Shown: positions 35,214 to 44,872 of the stretch, piece after piece
How the letters are laid out: the number at the start of each line of letters is the position of its first letter
How positions within the stretch are numbered: the stretch's first letter is position 1
Origin: Lachnospira sp900551945
GTDB lineage: Bacteria > Bacillota > Clostridia > Lachnospirales > Lachnospiraceae
Assembly: GCA_048380335.1 (NCBI GenBank)
Contig: DBFCCI010000024.1
Coordinates: 1 to 64,000, forward strand
Direction of reading: 5' to 3'
Length of the DNA: 64,000 nucleotides
Program-made: the position numbers and the translations under genes
The notes under the pieces: model-generated
What the model saw: the letters and a program-made list of their open reading frames with translations, nothing else
Databases searched by the model: none
What the model was told of the DNA's origin: nothing

Positions 35214-35268
35214 AATAAAAAATACCAGCTTATTATATATTATCTTTTAACATATAATAAGCCAGTAT
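35214..35268 (-). terminator. Terminator after yvyF
   Basis: A 17-bp stem with a few mismatches (35222-35238 with 35252-35268) is followed on the minus strand by a T-run (35215-35220). It separates comFC-yvyF from the sigma-D unit starting with flgM. Confidence 0.8.
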
Positions 35269-35321
35269 GTATTTTTAACTAATTTCTTTAATACTACAAA
35301 ATATAATAATAACTTATTATA

Positions 35322-35735
35322 TTAAGTATCAAGAAATCTCATTTTTTCTTTTTCTCTTTTTTCTTCTTCCTTTGGTGCTTGGGCAGGTTTTTTACTTATT
35401 GCATTGCTAAACTCATTAGACATAGTACTCTTACAACTATCACAAAATCTTCCTGACTTTATCATTTTTCCACATTTTTCACAAGCTATTCCTATTGGAG
35501 AGTCAGCAGCAAAACAAAGTCTTTCTTCTCTTACCCACTTTTCAATCTGCTTAACACTTACTTCACAATCTGATGATACCTGAGATATAGTTGCTGTTCC
35601 ATTTTCATTAATATATTCTTTAACTTCTTCAAACTTATCTTCCATCTTTCTTACACAATCAGGACACAATCCTCTATAAGGTCCACCAATATAATTATAT
35701 AATTTTCCACACATTCTGCAATTTCTAACATCCAT
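35322..35735 (-). CDS. yvyF: YvyF-like flagellar-operon zinc-ribbon protein
   Basis: 137 residues. N-terminal zinc ribbon CRMCGKLYNYIGGPYRGLCP with a second pair in CPDC, a central winged-helix-like segment (NGTATISQVSSDCEVSVKQI then EKWVREERL), and a second zinc ribbon CEKCGKMIKSGRFCDSC. A charged tail ends the protein. It matches the uncharacterised family found between comFC and flgM in Bacillus and Clostridia. Its function is not established; a link to flagellar gene expression is suggested only by its fixed position. Confidence 0.85.
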   Translation of the reverse strand: MDVRNCRMCGKLYNYIGGPYRGLCPDCVRKMEDKFEEVKEYINENGTATISQVSSDCEVSVKQIEKWVREERLCFAADSPIGIACEKCGKMIKSGRFCDSCKSTMSNEFSNAISKKPAQAPKEEEKREKEKMRFLDT

Positions 35736-35821
35736 AACTGCACGCCCTTTCCTTGTCCTTAAAATATTGATGATGATACTTGTATACTATTAAATGTATA
35801 TTTCTAACTTGCTTTATACAT

Positions 35822-36538
35822 TTAAAAGCCATCACCTATACATAAGCATACAAAGTACACTTGTTCCACACCATTACTTTTTAACACTTTTGAACATTCA
35901 TCAATCGTAGAACCTGTTGTATAAATATCATCAACTATTAAAACTTTCTTATATTTTACTATATTTTCACCAATTATAAAAGCATTTTTCAGATTTTTTA
36001 ATCGTTCTCTGTCATTTAATTCTTTCATAGGTGTTGTTTTTCTATTTCTAATAAGAATTTTATCATCTGTTGGTATATTTGTTAAGCGTGATAACTGCTC
36101 TGAAATAAGCTGTGCTTGATTAAAGCCCCTTATTTTATACTTTGATTTATAGAGTGGTACGGGTATTATAATATCAGGTTGCCACATATTAAAGGCTTGA
36201 TAACAATTCCTATATATTTCTTTTGCGTAAAATGTAGCATACTCTCTTTTATTTTTATATTTATATTGATATATTGACTGCTTAATTCCATCCGTATACT
36301 TATATACAGCAATCCCCTGCTCAAATATATGATTTATTTTTTTACAGTCATAACAATATTGCAAATTTTCATCTCTTATTTCTTTACCACACTTAAGACA
36401 TCTACACTTTCCTATATACACAAGTTGACGTTTACAATACTTATGTATGTAAATCCTTTTTCCACTATCAAACCCCAATGTGTTCTGACACACAGGGCAT
36501 GATGGTGGATATACCATGTCTAATACTAATTTCACCAA
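35822..36538 (-). CDS. comFC: ComF family protein (phosphoribosyltransferase-like)
   Basis: 238 residues. N-terminal zinc fingers (CPVC with CKRQ, CLKCGKEI with CYDC) are followed by a type I phosphoribosyltransferase domain with the PRPP loop VLIVDDIYTTGSTIDECSKV near residue 200 and IIIPVPLYKSKYKIRGFNQA. Family members take part in DNA uptake (competence); the closest role is with a helicase such as ComFA, which is not adjacent here. It heads the comFC-yvyF pair. 36539-36784 upstream holds no gene that I can support. Confidence 0.92.
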   Translation of the reverse strand: MVKLVLDMVYPPSCPVCQNTLGFDSGKRIYIHKYCKRQLVYIGKCRCLKCGKEIRDENLQYCYDCKKINHIFEQGIAVYKYTDGIKQSIYQYKYKNKREYATFYAKEIYRNCYQAFNMWQPDIIIPVPLYKSKYKIRGFNQAQLISEQLSRLTNIPTDDKILIRNRKTTPMKELNDRERLKNLKNAFIIGENIVKYKKVLIVDDIYTTGSTIDECSKVLKSNGVEQVYFVCLCIGDGF

Positions 36539-36784
36539 TTCATTTTCTTTTATAGAATTTTTAAAATTATCTACATTATTATTACTACTTATAACTATAT
36601 ATTCCTTTCTACCATTTATAATACATTGCCAATAAGCCCACTTAATCGTATTGACACCTATAAAAACTACTCATCACTTAAAGGCAAAAAGCTTCTAAAA
36701 TACACAAGTTTCTATTTAATATGTTTAATATTTAAGTTGCACCTAACAAATCAGACCGTCTTTCACAACCTAAACACATTGTAT

Positions 36785-39058
36785 CTATTGATATATATTT
36801 TGAGATAATATCTGCTTTATTCTAATATCTAATGACGAATATCTTTTCTGCTCAGAATTATTATCTGCCATTTGATGAAAATAATCTTCTATTCCAACCA
36901 TACATACACATTTTTTAGCTCTTGTAACTGCTGTATATAAAAGGTTTTTTGTCATAAGCATACGAGGTCCTGTAAACATTGGAATTATAACTGCGGGATA
37001 TTCACTTCCTTGTGATTTATGAATAGTTATTGCATAAGCTAACTCTAATTCATCAAGCTGCTTAAATTCATATGATACATATTTTTCATCTTCAAATTTA
37101 ACAATTACACGTTCTGCAAATGTATTAATTTCTACAATAACACCTGTATCACCATTATAAATTCCTGCTCCACTTTCATAAGTAACGCCATACTTACTTT
37201 TCTTTTCCCACTCCATTTGATAGTTATTCTTTATCTGCATAACCTTATCACCTTCACGGAATATAGTATCAGCAAATACTTTTTCCATTTTAGTCGCATC
37301 TTGTGGGTTAAGATATTCCTGCATTATTCTGTTAAGTCTTTCTACACCAACAGCCGACTTCCTGCTTGGTGTCAATATTTGAATTTCGTTTATATCAGCT
37401 TTAACATAATCTGGAAGCTTTGACTTTATAAGTGTACATATAGCTCCAATTATTGCGTCAGCACTATTTCTTCTTACAAATAAAAAGTCTTTGCTATACT
37501 TATTAAGTACGACCTTTTCTCCTTTGTTAATCTTATGAGCATTTGTTACGATTTCACTCTCTGCTGCTTGTCTAAATATCTTTTCCAGCTTTACTACTGG
37601 TATACAATCTGAATTTATAATATCCTTAAGCACATTTCCAGGGCCAACACTTGGAAGCTGGTCAACATCACCCACAAGTATCAACTTTGTTCCAATAGCC
37701 ACAGCTTTAAGAAGTGAATTCATAATATTTATATCTACCATCGACATTTCATCAACAATAATTACATCTGCTTCAAGTGGATTACTCTCATCTCTTTCAA
37801 AATGTATACCTGATGATATCTTATCATTATCTTCCGATATTGCTCCTGAAATTTCCAACATTCTGTGTATAGTCTGAGCTTCATAACCACTCGTTTCTGT
37901 CATTCGTTTTGCGGCTCTACCTGTCGGTGCGGCAAGTCGTATCTCATAACCTTCTTTTTCAAAATACTTTATAATCGTATTAATTGTTGTAGTCTTACCT
38001 GTTCCAGGCCCACCCGTTATTACCATAAGACCATTCTCAACTGCTGTCTTTACAGCTTTCTTTTGAATATCATCAAGTTTAATTTTTGTTTCATCTTCAA
38101 TGTCTGCTATCTTTTCAGAAAAATATTTTTCATCTTCCTGCGTATGAACTTCCAAATCAGCAAGCATTTTTGCTACTGATAATTCCATATAATAGTAAAT
38201 TGCAGAATATACATTTCTATTTTCATTTTCATCATTTTTTACAACAATCTTTTTATCTATAGCAAGGTCAGTTATAAATTTTTCTATATCAGGTATATCT
38301 ATCAAAAGTAAACTCTTAACACCACTTTCAAGCTCTTGCAACGGAAGATATATATGACCTTGTAGCGAAGCTTGTTGTAATACATACAAAATTCCACTCT
38401 TAATTCTAAAATCGGAGTCTACTCTTATTCCTACCTTTACAGCAATATCATCAGCAATCTTAAAACCTATGCCTGAAATATCATCGGCTAGTTTATAAGG
38501 ATTTTGCTTAATTATTGTATAAATATTTTGTCCATAATGGGAATATATTTTATTAGCGAGGTTCATATTAATGCCATAGTCTTGTAAAAATATCATAGCC
38601 TTTCGCATATCTCGCTTATCGACTAGCTGAGCAGCAATATCCATTGCTTTATTTAGACTAATACCTTTAATCTCTGCCAAACGTTCAGGTTCTTGTTCCA
38701 TAATCCTAAACGTATCTTCTTTAAAGGTATTAACTATTCTCTCTGCCATTTTTTCACCAATGCCTTTAATAGCACCGGAACTTAGATAACGCCTAATTGA
38801 CCTTTCATCGTCAGGCGTTTTAAATTCATAAGATTTTATAGAAAACTGCATATCATATATAGCATGTTGTACAAACTCGCCATTTGCAGTTATAAATTCA
38901 CCTGCGTTGATATAACTTATAGTACCAACGCAGGTAATGTGTTCACCTTTATATTTTATATCAAACACTGTATATCCATTGTCTTCATTTCTAAATACAA
39001 TACTATCAATAAAACCTTCTACATAATTAACATTCTTGTAATCCAACACTCTACTCAT
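36785..39058 (-). CDS. recD2: RecD2 family ATP-dependent 5'-3' DNA helicase
   Basis: 757 residues. RecD-like superfamily 1B helicase not bound to RecBC; in Bacillus it acts in DNA repair and replication-fork upkeep. An N-terminal OB-like domain (GFIDSIVFRNEDNGYTVFDI) and helix-hairpin-helix region (GAIKGIGEKMAERIV) precede the helicase core. Walker A is GGPGTGKTTTINTII (about residue 350), Walker B VIIVDEMSM, and late motifs AITIHKSQGSEYPAVIIPM and YTAVTRAKK are present. It ends 12 bp before the flgJ-like gene start of the next unit runs, all on the minus strand. Confidence 0.95.
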   Translation of the reverse strand: MSRVLDYKNVNYVEGFIDSIVFRNEDNGYTVFDIKYKGEHITCVGTISYINAGEFITANGEFVQHAIYDMQFSIKSYEFKTPDDERSIRRYLSSGAIKGIGEKMAERIVNTFKEDTFRIMEQEPERLAEIKGISLNKAMDIAAQLVDKRDMRKAMIFLQDYGINMNLANKIYSHYGQNIYTIIKQNPYKLADDISGIGFKIADDIAVKVGIRVDSDFRIKSGILYVLQQASLQGHIYLPLQELESGVKSLLLIDIPDIEKFITDLAIDKKIVVKNDENENRNVYSAIYYYMELSVAKMLADLEVHTQEDEKYFSEKIADIEDETKIKLDDIQKKAVKTAVENGLMVITGGPGTGKTTTINTIIKYFEKEGYEIRLAAPTGRAAKRMTETSGYEAQTIHRMLEISGAISEDNDKISSGIHFERDESNPLEADVIIVDEMSMVDINIMNSLLKAVAIGTKLILVGDVDQLPSVGPGNVLKDIINSDCIPVVKLEKIFRQAAESEIVTNAHKINKGEKVVLNKYSKDFLFVRRNSADAIIGAICTLIKSKLPDYVKADINEIQILTPSRKSAVGVERLNRIMQEYLNPQDATKMEKVFADTIFREGDKVMQIKNNYQMEWEKKSKYGVTYESGAGIYNGDTGVIVEINTFAERVIVKFEDEKYVSYEFKQLDELELAYAITIHKSQGSEYPAVIIPMFTGPRMLMTKNLLYTAVTRAKKCVCMVGIEDYFHQMADNNSEQKRYSSLDIRIKQILSQNIYQ

Positions 39059-39070
39059 ACTCCTTTATCG

Positions 39071-39514
39071 TTAGATAGTAGATGAGTCATCAGCAGTATC
39101 CTGAATGTTATAATTACGCTTCATTTGTTCATAAAGTGTCTGGGCAAGTCCAATACCATTGCCATTTGTATCATCGCAAAGTGCTTCTGTAAGCTTTGTA
39201 GCCATCTGACTTCCATAATAGCTACTCATCGAACTAAGATAAGAGTCCTCCGAACCTGATGACAAACCAAAAAGTGAAGCATAGCTGTCATCTTCTGAAC
39301 TTCCATCAACACTAGCCATCTTAACCATAGACTTTACCATCTGTTCAACAAAATACTCTTCAAAGTCCTTGCATACACTCATAAGCTTATCTGTATCAGC
39401 ATTTGACAAATCAGAATTATTAAGTGTATTTTCTAAAGAACTTGTTTTGGAATTATATGTAGTACTATTAGTATAATTCAGTCCACTAAGACTGTTACTG
39501 ATTAAATCACTCAT
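39071..39514 (-). CDS. flgJ: Flagellar rod-binding (FlgJ N-terminal domain-like) protein
   Basis: 147 residues from the ATG at 39514; an ATG five codons earlier has no ribosome site, and the chosen one only a weak GGACGG. The core VCKDFEEYFVEQMVKSMVKM and MSSYYGSQMATKLTEALC match the rod-binding domain that assembles the flagellar rod. The murein hydrolase domain of enterobacterial FlgJ is absent, as is usual in Firmicutes. It follows the rod genes flgF-flgG. Disordered S/D/N-rich N-terminus of about 45 residues. Confidence 0.88.
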   Translation of the reverse strand: MSDLISNSLSGLNYTNSTTYNSKTSSLENTLNNSDLSNADTDKLMSVCKDFEEYFVEQMVKSMVKMASVDGSSEDDSYASLFGLSSGSEDSYLSSMSSYYGSQMATKLTEALCDDTNGNGIGLAQTLYEQMKRNYNIQDTADDSSTI

Positions 39515-39598
39515 CTTATCGCCGTCCATTCTAAAGCGTTTACTAAAAAATCATACAACTGCCTGTGACGCTCTGGCACAGACAGTTGTTAATGCTTA

Positions 39599-40432
39599 TT
39601 ATCTCTTAAGATTGTTAGCTTGCTCCATCATTGTATCTGATGTTGTTATAGCCTTAGAACATAATTCATAAGCTCTTTGAGCTGTAATTAAATTAACCAT
39701 TTCTGTCGCTACATTAACATTAGAAGCTTCTAAGTAATTCTGCTTAAGCACACTTTTTTTAGCTACTGCATCAACATCTTCATTAAGAGCTATTCCTGAT
39801 GCGTCTGTTGCCATTAAATAAGAGTCACCTGTCTTATCAAGGCCTGATGGATTAGTAAACTGATAAACTCCTATCTTAACACCCGTAGATTGTGCATTAT
39901 TATTTTCATCAGGATACATTATATTTCCTTCTGCATCTATTGAAAGCTTAGAAGCATCATATTGTGCATCAAATACTATTGGCTGTCCATCTGAACTAAG
40001 AACAGCATATCCATCTTGTGTTGAAAGCATAACTCCATCTGTACCTACTGCAAAATAAAAGTTACCATTTCTTGTATACAAAGTGTCATCTGTTCCATCT
40101 CCTGTAGGATTTGGATTTTCTATTGCAAAAAAGCCATCTCCTGCTATCGCAAAATCTGTATTACTATCAGACGCATTAAGTGCTCCTTGAGTATACTGTG
40201 ATGTAATCGCAGATATTCTTGAACCAAGTCCAACCTGTGCTGATACCGGCTTTTCTTCTCCATTAGCTGATGTTGTAGCTGTCTGTAAGTTTTGATAAAG
40301 CAATGTCTTAAATGAAGCAACTTCTTCTTTATAACCTACAGTATTAACATTTGAAAGATTATTTGCAATTGTATCAACATTAGTCTGCTGTGCCATCATT
40401 CCTGTGGCTGCTGTATATAATGACCTTACCAT
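39599..40432 (-). CDS. flgG: Flagellar rod protein FlgG (FlhP-like)
   Basis: 277 residues; distal-rod type protein of the basal body. Starts MVRSLYTAATGMMAQQTNVD, continues TIANNLSNVNTVGYKEEVAS, has the central core DFAIAGDGFFAIENP, and ends NVATEMVNLITAQRAYELCS followed by KAITTSDTMMEQANNLKR. These N- and C-terminal helices form the rod tube. The adjacent gene is a similar, shorter rod protein. This pair downstream of mbl matches flhO-flhP of Bacillus. Confidence 0.94.
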   Translation of the reverse strand: MVRSLYTAATGMMAQQTNVDTIANNLSNVNTVGYKEEVASFKTLLYQNLQTATTSANGEEKPVSAQVGLGSRISAITSQYTQGALNASDSNTDFAIAGDGFFAIENPNPTGDGTDDTLYTRNGNFYFAVGTDGVMLSTQDGYAVLSSDGQPIVFDAQYDASKLSIDAEGNIMYPDENNNAQSTGVKIGVYQFTNPSGLDKTGDSYLMATDASGIALNEDVDAVAKKSVLKQNYLEASNVNVATEMVNLITAQRAYELCSKAITTSDTMMEQANNLKR

Positions 40433-40490
40433 TAATTATCCTTTCCTAATATTTTGATATATTAAAAATGTATCAAAACATTAACTATTA

Positions 40491-41261
40491 TTATAATTCA
40501 GAAATATTAACCATCTTTCCTAACATTTCATCAATAGTATTCATAACCTTTTGATTACTTTCAAACTCTCTTGCAATATTAATCATTTCTACCATTTCTG
40601 ATACAACATTAATATTAGAAGCCTCAAGATAACCTTGATTAACTGTCGCAGTTGAGTCTTTTTGTGTTGCTCCATCAACTGTTCTATATAAGTTTTCACC
40701 ATATTTTTCAAGATAGTTATAATCTTCAAAATCTGTTATAGCAAGCGTATCTATGTATTCTCCATCTGCATATATTGCACCTGTGCTATCAACAGTTAAA
40801 GAGTTAATACTTGTAGGAAGCTGTATCTGGCCACCTTCCCCTAACACATAGTCGCCATCTTTTGTAACAAGGTACCCTTCTGAATTAATCTGAAAACTAC
40901 CATCTCTTGAATACATTGTAGTTTCTTCCCCATTCTTATTAGTAAAAGAAATAGAGAAAAAACCATCTCCTGCAAGGGCAAAATCATATTGAGAACCAGT
41001 ATTTTGAAATGAACCTTGTTCCCAGTTAGTATATGTTTCACCTATCTTAGCACCTAATGTAAGCTCACCTATATTTTCATTAAGGTGACCTACTGTAAGG
41101 TCTTTTGTCTTTATTGCATATACACTGTCAAATGACTGTGTTGTACAGCCCTCTTTCTTATAACCCGTAGTTGTTGAATTAGCAAGGTTATTTGATACAA
41201 TATCCATTCTATTCTGACTGTTTAATAGTCCTGTGTAAGTTGTATATAACCCCTTTACCAT
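40491..41261 (-). CDS. flgF: Flagellar rod protein FlgF/FlgG type (FlhO-like)
   Basis: 256 residues, starting MVKGLYTTYTGLLNSQNRMD, then IVSNNLANSTTTGYKKEGCT, with the core QYDFALAGDGFFSISFTNKN and end NVVSEMVEMINIAREFESNQ. It is a basal-body rod component. It begins five bases before the mbl stop region and precedes flgG by about 60 bp, giving the order mbl-flhO-flhP known in Bacillus. Assigning it to FlgF rather than FlgG rests on order and size. Confidence 0.9.
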   Translation of the reverse strand: MVKGLYTTYTGLLNSQNRMDIVSNNLANSTTTGYKKEGCTTQSFDSVYAIKTKDLTVGHLNENIGELTLGAKIGETYTNWEQGSFQNTGSQYDFALAGDGFFSISFTNKNGEETTMYSRDGSFQINSEGYLVTKDGDYVLGEGGQIQLPTSINSLTVDSTGAIYADGEYIDTLAITDFEDYNYLEKYGENLYRTVDGATQKDSTATVNQGYLEASNINVVSEMVEMINIAREFESNQKVMNTIDEMLGKMVNISEL

Positions 41262-41266
41262 GCCTT

Positions 41267-42262
41267 TTACTCCTTTTCTTTGTAGCCTGAAAGGAATTCA
41301 ATGAACTTACCTGTTCCAATAGCAACCGCTGTCATTGGGTCTTCTGCTGTCATTGTGTTAATTCCTGTCTTAGACTCAATAAGGTCTTCAAGTCCTTGTA
41401 ATAAACTTCCGCCACCAGTAAGCACAATTCCTCTATCAGCAATATCTGAAGCAAGTTCTGGTGGTGTCTTTTCAAGTACACTGTGTACAGCTTCAACTAT
41501 CTGTGAAGTTGCCTCCTTTAGTGCTTCTCCTGTTTCTTCTGATGTAACTTCTACAGACTTTGGAAGACCTGTAACAAGATTACGTCCTCTTACGCTTATT
41601 GTTGCGACTTCTTCTCGTGGATAAGCAGAACCCACTTGTATTTTAATCTCTTCTGCTGTTCTTTCACCTATTAAAAGATTATGCTTCTTTCTCATGTATC
41701 TTACAATTGCTTCATCAAAGTCATCACCCGCAATCTTAATAGAAGTACTTACAACAGTACCACCAAGTGAAATAACAGCGATATCAGTTGTACCACCGCC
41801 AATATCTACTATCATGTTTCCACATGGTCTTGAAATATCAATTCCCGCACCGATTGCTGCTGCAATTGGTTCTTCAATAATAGCAACTTCTCTTGCGCCT
41901 GCCTGCATAGTAGCATCTTCAACCGCCTTCTTTTCTACTTCTGTAACACCTGATGGTACACAGACACTAATTCTTGGCTTCTTAAATGTTCTCTTGCCTA
42001 TAGCCTTTTGAATAAAGTACTTAAGCATCTTTTCTGTTACTGTATAATCAGAGATAACTCCTTGTCTTAATGGTCTTACAGCTACAATATTACCCGGTGT
42101 TCTACCAAGCATAAGACGAGCTTCCTCACCAATAGCTTTAATTTTATTAGTATCTCTGTCAAACGCAACAACTGAAGGCTCTTTTAATACAACGCCTTTT
42201 CCTTTTATATAAACAAGAATACTTGCAGTTCCTAAATCTATTCCGATATCAGTAGATAACAT
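41267..42262 (-). CDS. mbl: MreB/Mbl rod-shape actin-like protein
   Basis: 331 residues from the ATG at 42262 (MLSTDIGIDLGTASILVYIK), with AAAGGGG six bases before. Actin-fold ATPase that forms membrane-bound filaments guiding side-wall synthesis. Phosphate 1 loop DIGIDLGTASILVY, phosphate 2 VDIGGGTTDIAVISLGG and adenosine motif RGIVLTGGGSLLQGL are visible. The choice of Mbl over MreB is from context: mbl followed by two rod genes is the Bacillus arrangement, where spoIIID precedes it; here spoIIID lies 3.7 kb upstream beyond metK. Confidence 0.92.
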   Translation of the reverse strand: MLSTDIGIDLGTASILVYIKGKGVVLKEPSVVAFDRDTNKIKAIGEEARLMLGRTPGNIVAVRPLRQGVISDYTVTEKMLKYFIQKAIGKRTFKKPRISVCVPSGVTEVEKKAVEDATMQAGAREVAIIEEPIAAAIGAGIDISRPCGNMIVDIGGGTTDIAVISLGGTVVSTSIKIAGDDFDEAIVRYMRKKHNLLIGERTAEEIKIQVGSAYPREEVATISVRGRNLVTGLPKSVEVTSEETGEALKEATSQIVEAVHSVLEKTPPELASDIADRGIVLTGGGSLLQGLEDLIESKTGINTMTAEDPMTAVAIGTGKFIEFLSGYKEKE

Positions 42263-42746
42263 GATATTCCCCTTTCTTAATATACACATAAATATAATAG
42301 TTTATTATTGCTTAGGATATCTTAATCCCTTACAATTCATTGTAAAATCAGCTCATTTCTCATTTTCTTATACCGCCTACTGCCAATAGTGCAATATACG
42401 GTTACATATCATTATATACAAATTAAATTAAATTTAAAAGCCCCAAATTCAACTTTTTATAAATATTTTAAACAAAAATTATAATTCTACTTTCCACTCA
42501 AATGCCATAATTATACTATTGTTAGAAAAACACTATATAAATAGGTAGAAAAACAGATTATTTTACCATTTTAACCACTTTCAAATTCAAGTTTATCCTA
42601 TTTTTTTACACACATATATACCTACACAAATTATCACTTAATATCCAACTACTAATACTAAAAATTCCCGCCTATTCTTCTTAATCATAATAGTTGGTAC
42701 TTACTAATCAATATTAAATTGTATTTTGTGCCAAAAAACTACCGTA

Positions 42747-42900
42747 ATATAGCAGTATTATATAAATAATAAATGCACCATTAAAAAGAACAATCAGCTA
42801 TAATTGTATGACAGCGACAAACATTTTTGTTTGACGAGGCATACAAATATAACTGATTGTTCTTTTTCTAATGTGTGTTTATTTATATAATACTGCTATC
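42747..42900. repeat. MITE-like palindromic element, copy A
   Basis: Terminal inverted repeats of about 22 bp (TAGCAGTATTATATAAATA and its complement) enclose inner pairable arms (AAGAACAATCAG with CTGATTGTTCTT) and a central GACAAACATTTTTGTTTG hairpin. It starts 9 bases after the metK stop on the minus strand. Copy B (53540-53688) has the same plan and similar sequence; copy C (44632-44727) lacks the centre. 42290-42746, upstream of mbl, is otherwise AT-rich with a short TTACAAT/ATTGTAA palindrome at 42330-42345. Confidence 0.8.
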
Positions 42901-42909
42901 TCAAAAACC

Positions 42910-44091
42910 TTATAAATACTTCTTAAGAACTTCAACCTTATCTGTCTTTTCCCAAGGAAGATTAAGGTCAGTACGTCCAAAATGACCATAAGCTGCTGTC
43001 TGCTTATAAATAGGTCTTCTAAGGTCAAGCATCTTAATAATTCCTGCTGGTCTTAAATCAAAGTTTTCTCTAATAATTTCAACAAGCTTTTCTTCAGAAA
43101 GCTTACCTGTACCAAATGTTTCAACCATAATAGATGTAGGGTGTGCTACACCAATAGCATATGAAAGCTGTATTTCACATCTGTCAGCAAGACCTGCTGC
43201 AACGATATTCTTTGCAACGTAACGAGCTGCATAAGCTGCTGAACGGTCAACCTTTGTACAGTCCTTACCAGAGAAAGCTCCACCGCCATGTCTTGCAACA
43301 CCACCATAAGTATCAACAATTATCTTACGTCCTGTAAGACCACTATCACCATTAGGACCACCAATTACAAAACGTCCTGTAGGATTAATAAATATCTTTG
43401 TATTTTCATCAACCATAGAAGTATCTACAACTTCATCAATAACATACTTCTTAATGTCTTCATGTATCTGTTCCTGTGTAACTTCTGGTGCATGCTGAGA
43501 TGAAACAACAATAGCATCAAGCTTTATTGGCTTACCATTTTCATCATATTCAACAGTAACCTGAGTCTTACCATCTGGTCTTAAATATGAAAGTGTACCA
43601 TCTTTTCTAACCTTAGTAAGCTGTCTTGCAAGCTTTTGTGCTAAAGCTGCTGAATATGGCATATATTCTTCTGTTTCATTAGTTGCATAACCAAACATCA
43701 TCCCCTGGTCACCAGCACCAATATCATCAGGGTCTTTATCTTCACCAGTCTTAGATTCAAGTGCCTTATCAACTCCCATAGCAATATCAGCAGACTGCTT
43801 GTCAAGTGCTACCATAACAGCACAAGTGTTACCATCAAATCCCTTTTCAGAGCTATCATAACCGATTTCAACTACAGTATCTCTTACAATCTGAGCTATA
43901 TCAACATTTGCCTTAGTTGTTATCTCACCCATAACCATTACAAAACCTGTATTTGTAAGTGTTTCACAAGCAACTCTTGAATAAGGGTCTTGTGCATATA
44001 AAGCATCAAGTACTGCATCTGATATCTGGTCACAGATTTTATCTGGGTGTCCTTCTGTTACTGACTCTGATGTAAATAATCGTCTTTCCAT
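42910..44091 (-). CDS. metK: S-adenosylmethionine synthetase
   Basis: 393 residues from the ATG at 44091 (MERRLFTSESVTEGHPDKIC), GGAGG eleven bases before; a longer start at 44133 would contain the ribosome site. Makes SAM from methionine and ATP. GHPDK binds ATP/metal, GAGDQGMMFGYA is the signature hexapeptide region, and GGGAFSGKDCTKVDRSAAYA is the second signature with the catalytic lysine. Regulated by the SAM-I riboswitch 200-430 bp upstream. A MITE-like palindrome begins right after its stop. Confidence 0.97.
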   Translation of the reverse strand: MERRLFTSESVTEGHPDKICDQISDAVLDALYAQDPYSRVACETLTNTGFVMVMGEITTKANVDIAQIVRDTVVEIGYDSSEKGFDGNTCAVMVALDKQSADIAMGVDKALESKTGEDKDPDDIGAGDQGMMFGYATNETEEYMPYSAALAQKLARQLTKVRKDGTLSYLRPDGKTQVTVEYDENGKPIKLDAIVVSSQHAPEVTQEQIHEDIKKYVIDEVVDTSMVDENTKIFINPTGRFVIGGPNGDSGLTGRKIIVDTYGGVARHGGGAFSGKDCTKVDRSAAYAARYVAKNIVAAGLADRCEIQLSYAIGVAHPTSIMVETFGTGKLSEEKLVEIIRENFDLRPAGIIKMLDLRRPIYKQTAAYGHFGRTDLNLPWEKTDKVEVLKKYL

Positions 44092-44257
44092 AAATAAATA
44101 GTCCTCCATTTGTGTTGTATTGAAATTGTCCAACTACGTTTCCCTCGAAATATAGCTATAATTTTATATAACTTAAAACCAAAATCTGCTAGTTTTTCAT
44201 GTTTTGCAACAATTGCCAAATCTAGTGTAAACCTTGATTTTTGCTCATTGTTGGCAT

Positions 44258-44280
44258 AAAAAAAAGCCTCTTTCGAGGAC
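44258..44280 (-). terminator. Terminator of the metK SAM riboswitch
   Basis: CCTC-GAAA-GAGG stem (within 44266-44280) followed on the minus strand by eight T residues (44258-44265). The 5' half can instead pair with AGAGGA about 30 bases upstream in the RNA, giving a possible antiterminator. Confidence 0.7.
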
Positions 44281-44404
44281 TCCGTATCTATATTCAGATA
44301 GAAATCCTCTTATTGTTCGACCTGTAAATTCTATCGCATTAAACAACCTTTAATACAATATAGACCATTTTACCAAAATCTAAACATTGTATACAAGTTT
44401 GCAA

Positions 44405-44515
44405 CACAACATCATCACAGGAAAGTCGCTCAGGTTGGCACCTTCCACATATCTTGTATGCGGGGTTGCCGGGCTTCATAGATCCTATGTATCTCCGCCA
44501 CTCTAAATAAGGGAC
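44405..44515 (-). ncRNA. SAM-I (S-box) riboswitch aptamer
   Basis: On the minus strand the conserved core is clear: TTAGAGTGGCGGAG, GGATCTATGAAGCCCGGCAA, then a CATA/TATG-closed hairpin, then AAGGTGCCAACCTGAGCGAC. These are the S-box P2 kink-turn, P3 and P4 junction elements. With SAM bound, this class stops transcription of methionine or SAM genes. It lies between a good promoter (44549-44577) and metK, as expected. Confidence 0.88.
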
Positions 44516-44548
44516 AAACTCAATTTATATTTCATTTTACCGAAAACA

Positions 44549-44577
44549 ATAGTACACAATATATATACATAAGTCAA
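44549..44577 (-). promoter_or_regulatory. Vegetative promoter of metK and its riboswitch
   Basis: Minus-strand TTGACT (44572-44577), 17 bases, TACTAT (44549-44554); start near 44542, about 25 bases before the aptamer. Confidence 0.75.
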
Positions 44578-44631
44578 GTAAATAATTATAAATATATGAT
44601 AAAAATTATACTTTATATTTTCCGCTAACCA

Positions 44632-44727
44632 AATATCATAATTATATAAAACAATAAATGTATTATTAAAAAACAAACAGCTATATTGCTTCTTTTTTGT
44701 GTGCTTATTTTATATAATACCAATATT
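44632..44727. repeat. MITE-like palindromic element, copy C (internally deleted)
   Basis: AATGTATTATTAAAAAACAA and CAGCTATA at the left, and TTTTGTGTGCTTATTTTATA with TAATAC at the right, correspond to the two arms of copy A, but the central 50-60 bases with the inner hairpin are missing. Terminal arms pair imperfectly. It lies between the metK promoter and the dead HD-GYP gene. Confidence 0.6.
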
Positions 44728-44872
44728 ATATGTAGTCAAAAACTATCTCATTGAAATTCACATACAAATTGACATTTTCACCATTTTTCAATATGATTAT
44801 TTTATTATTTGCTAATAATTAACAGCAAATTCGTGTCTTAATAAAAATAATTATAGATTGTAAGATTTTAAT

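Noticed and set aside
36626..36808. 60-residue plus-strand frame between comFC and recD2
   Set aside because: Starts at a TTG with no ribosome site, has AT-driven composition and overlaps the recD2 end; no family resemblance.
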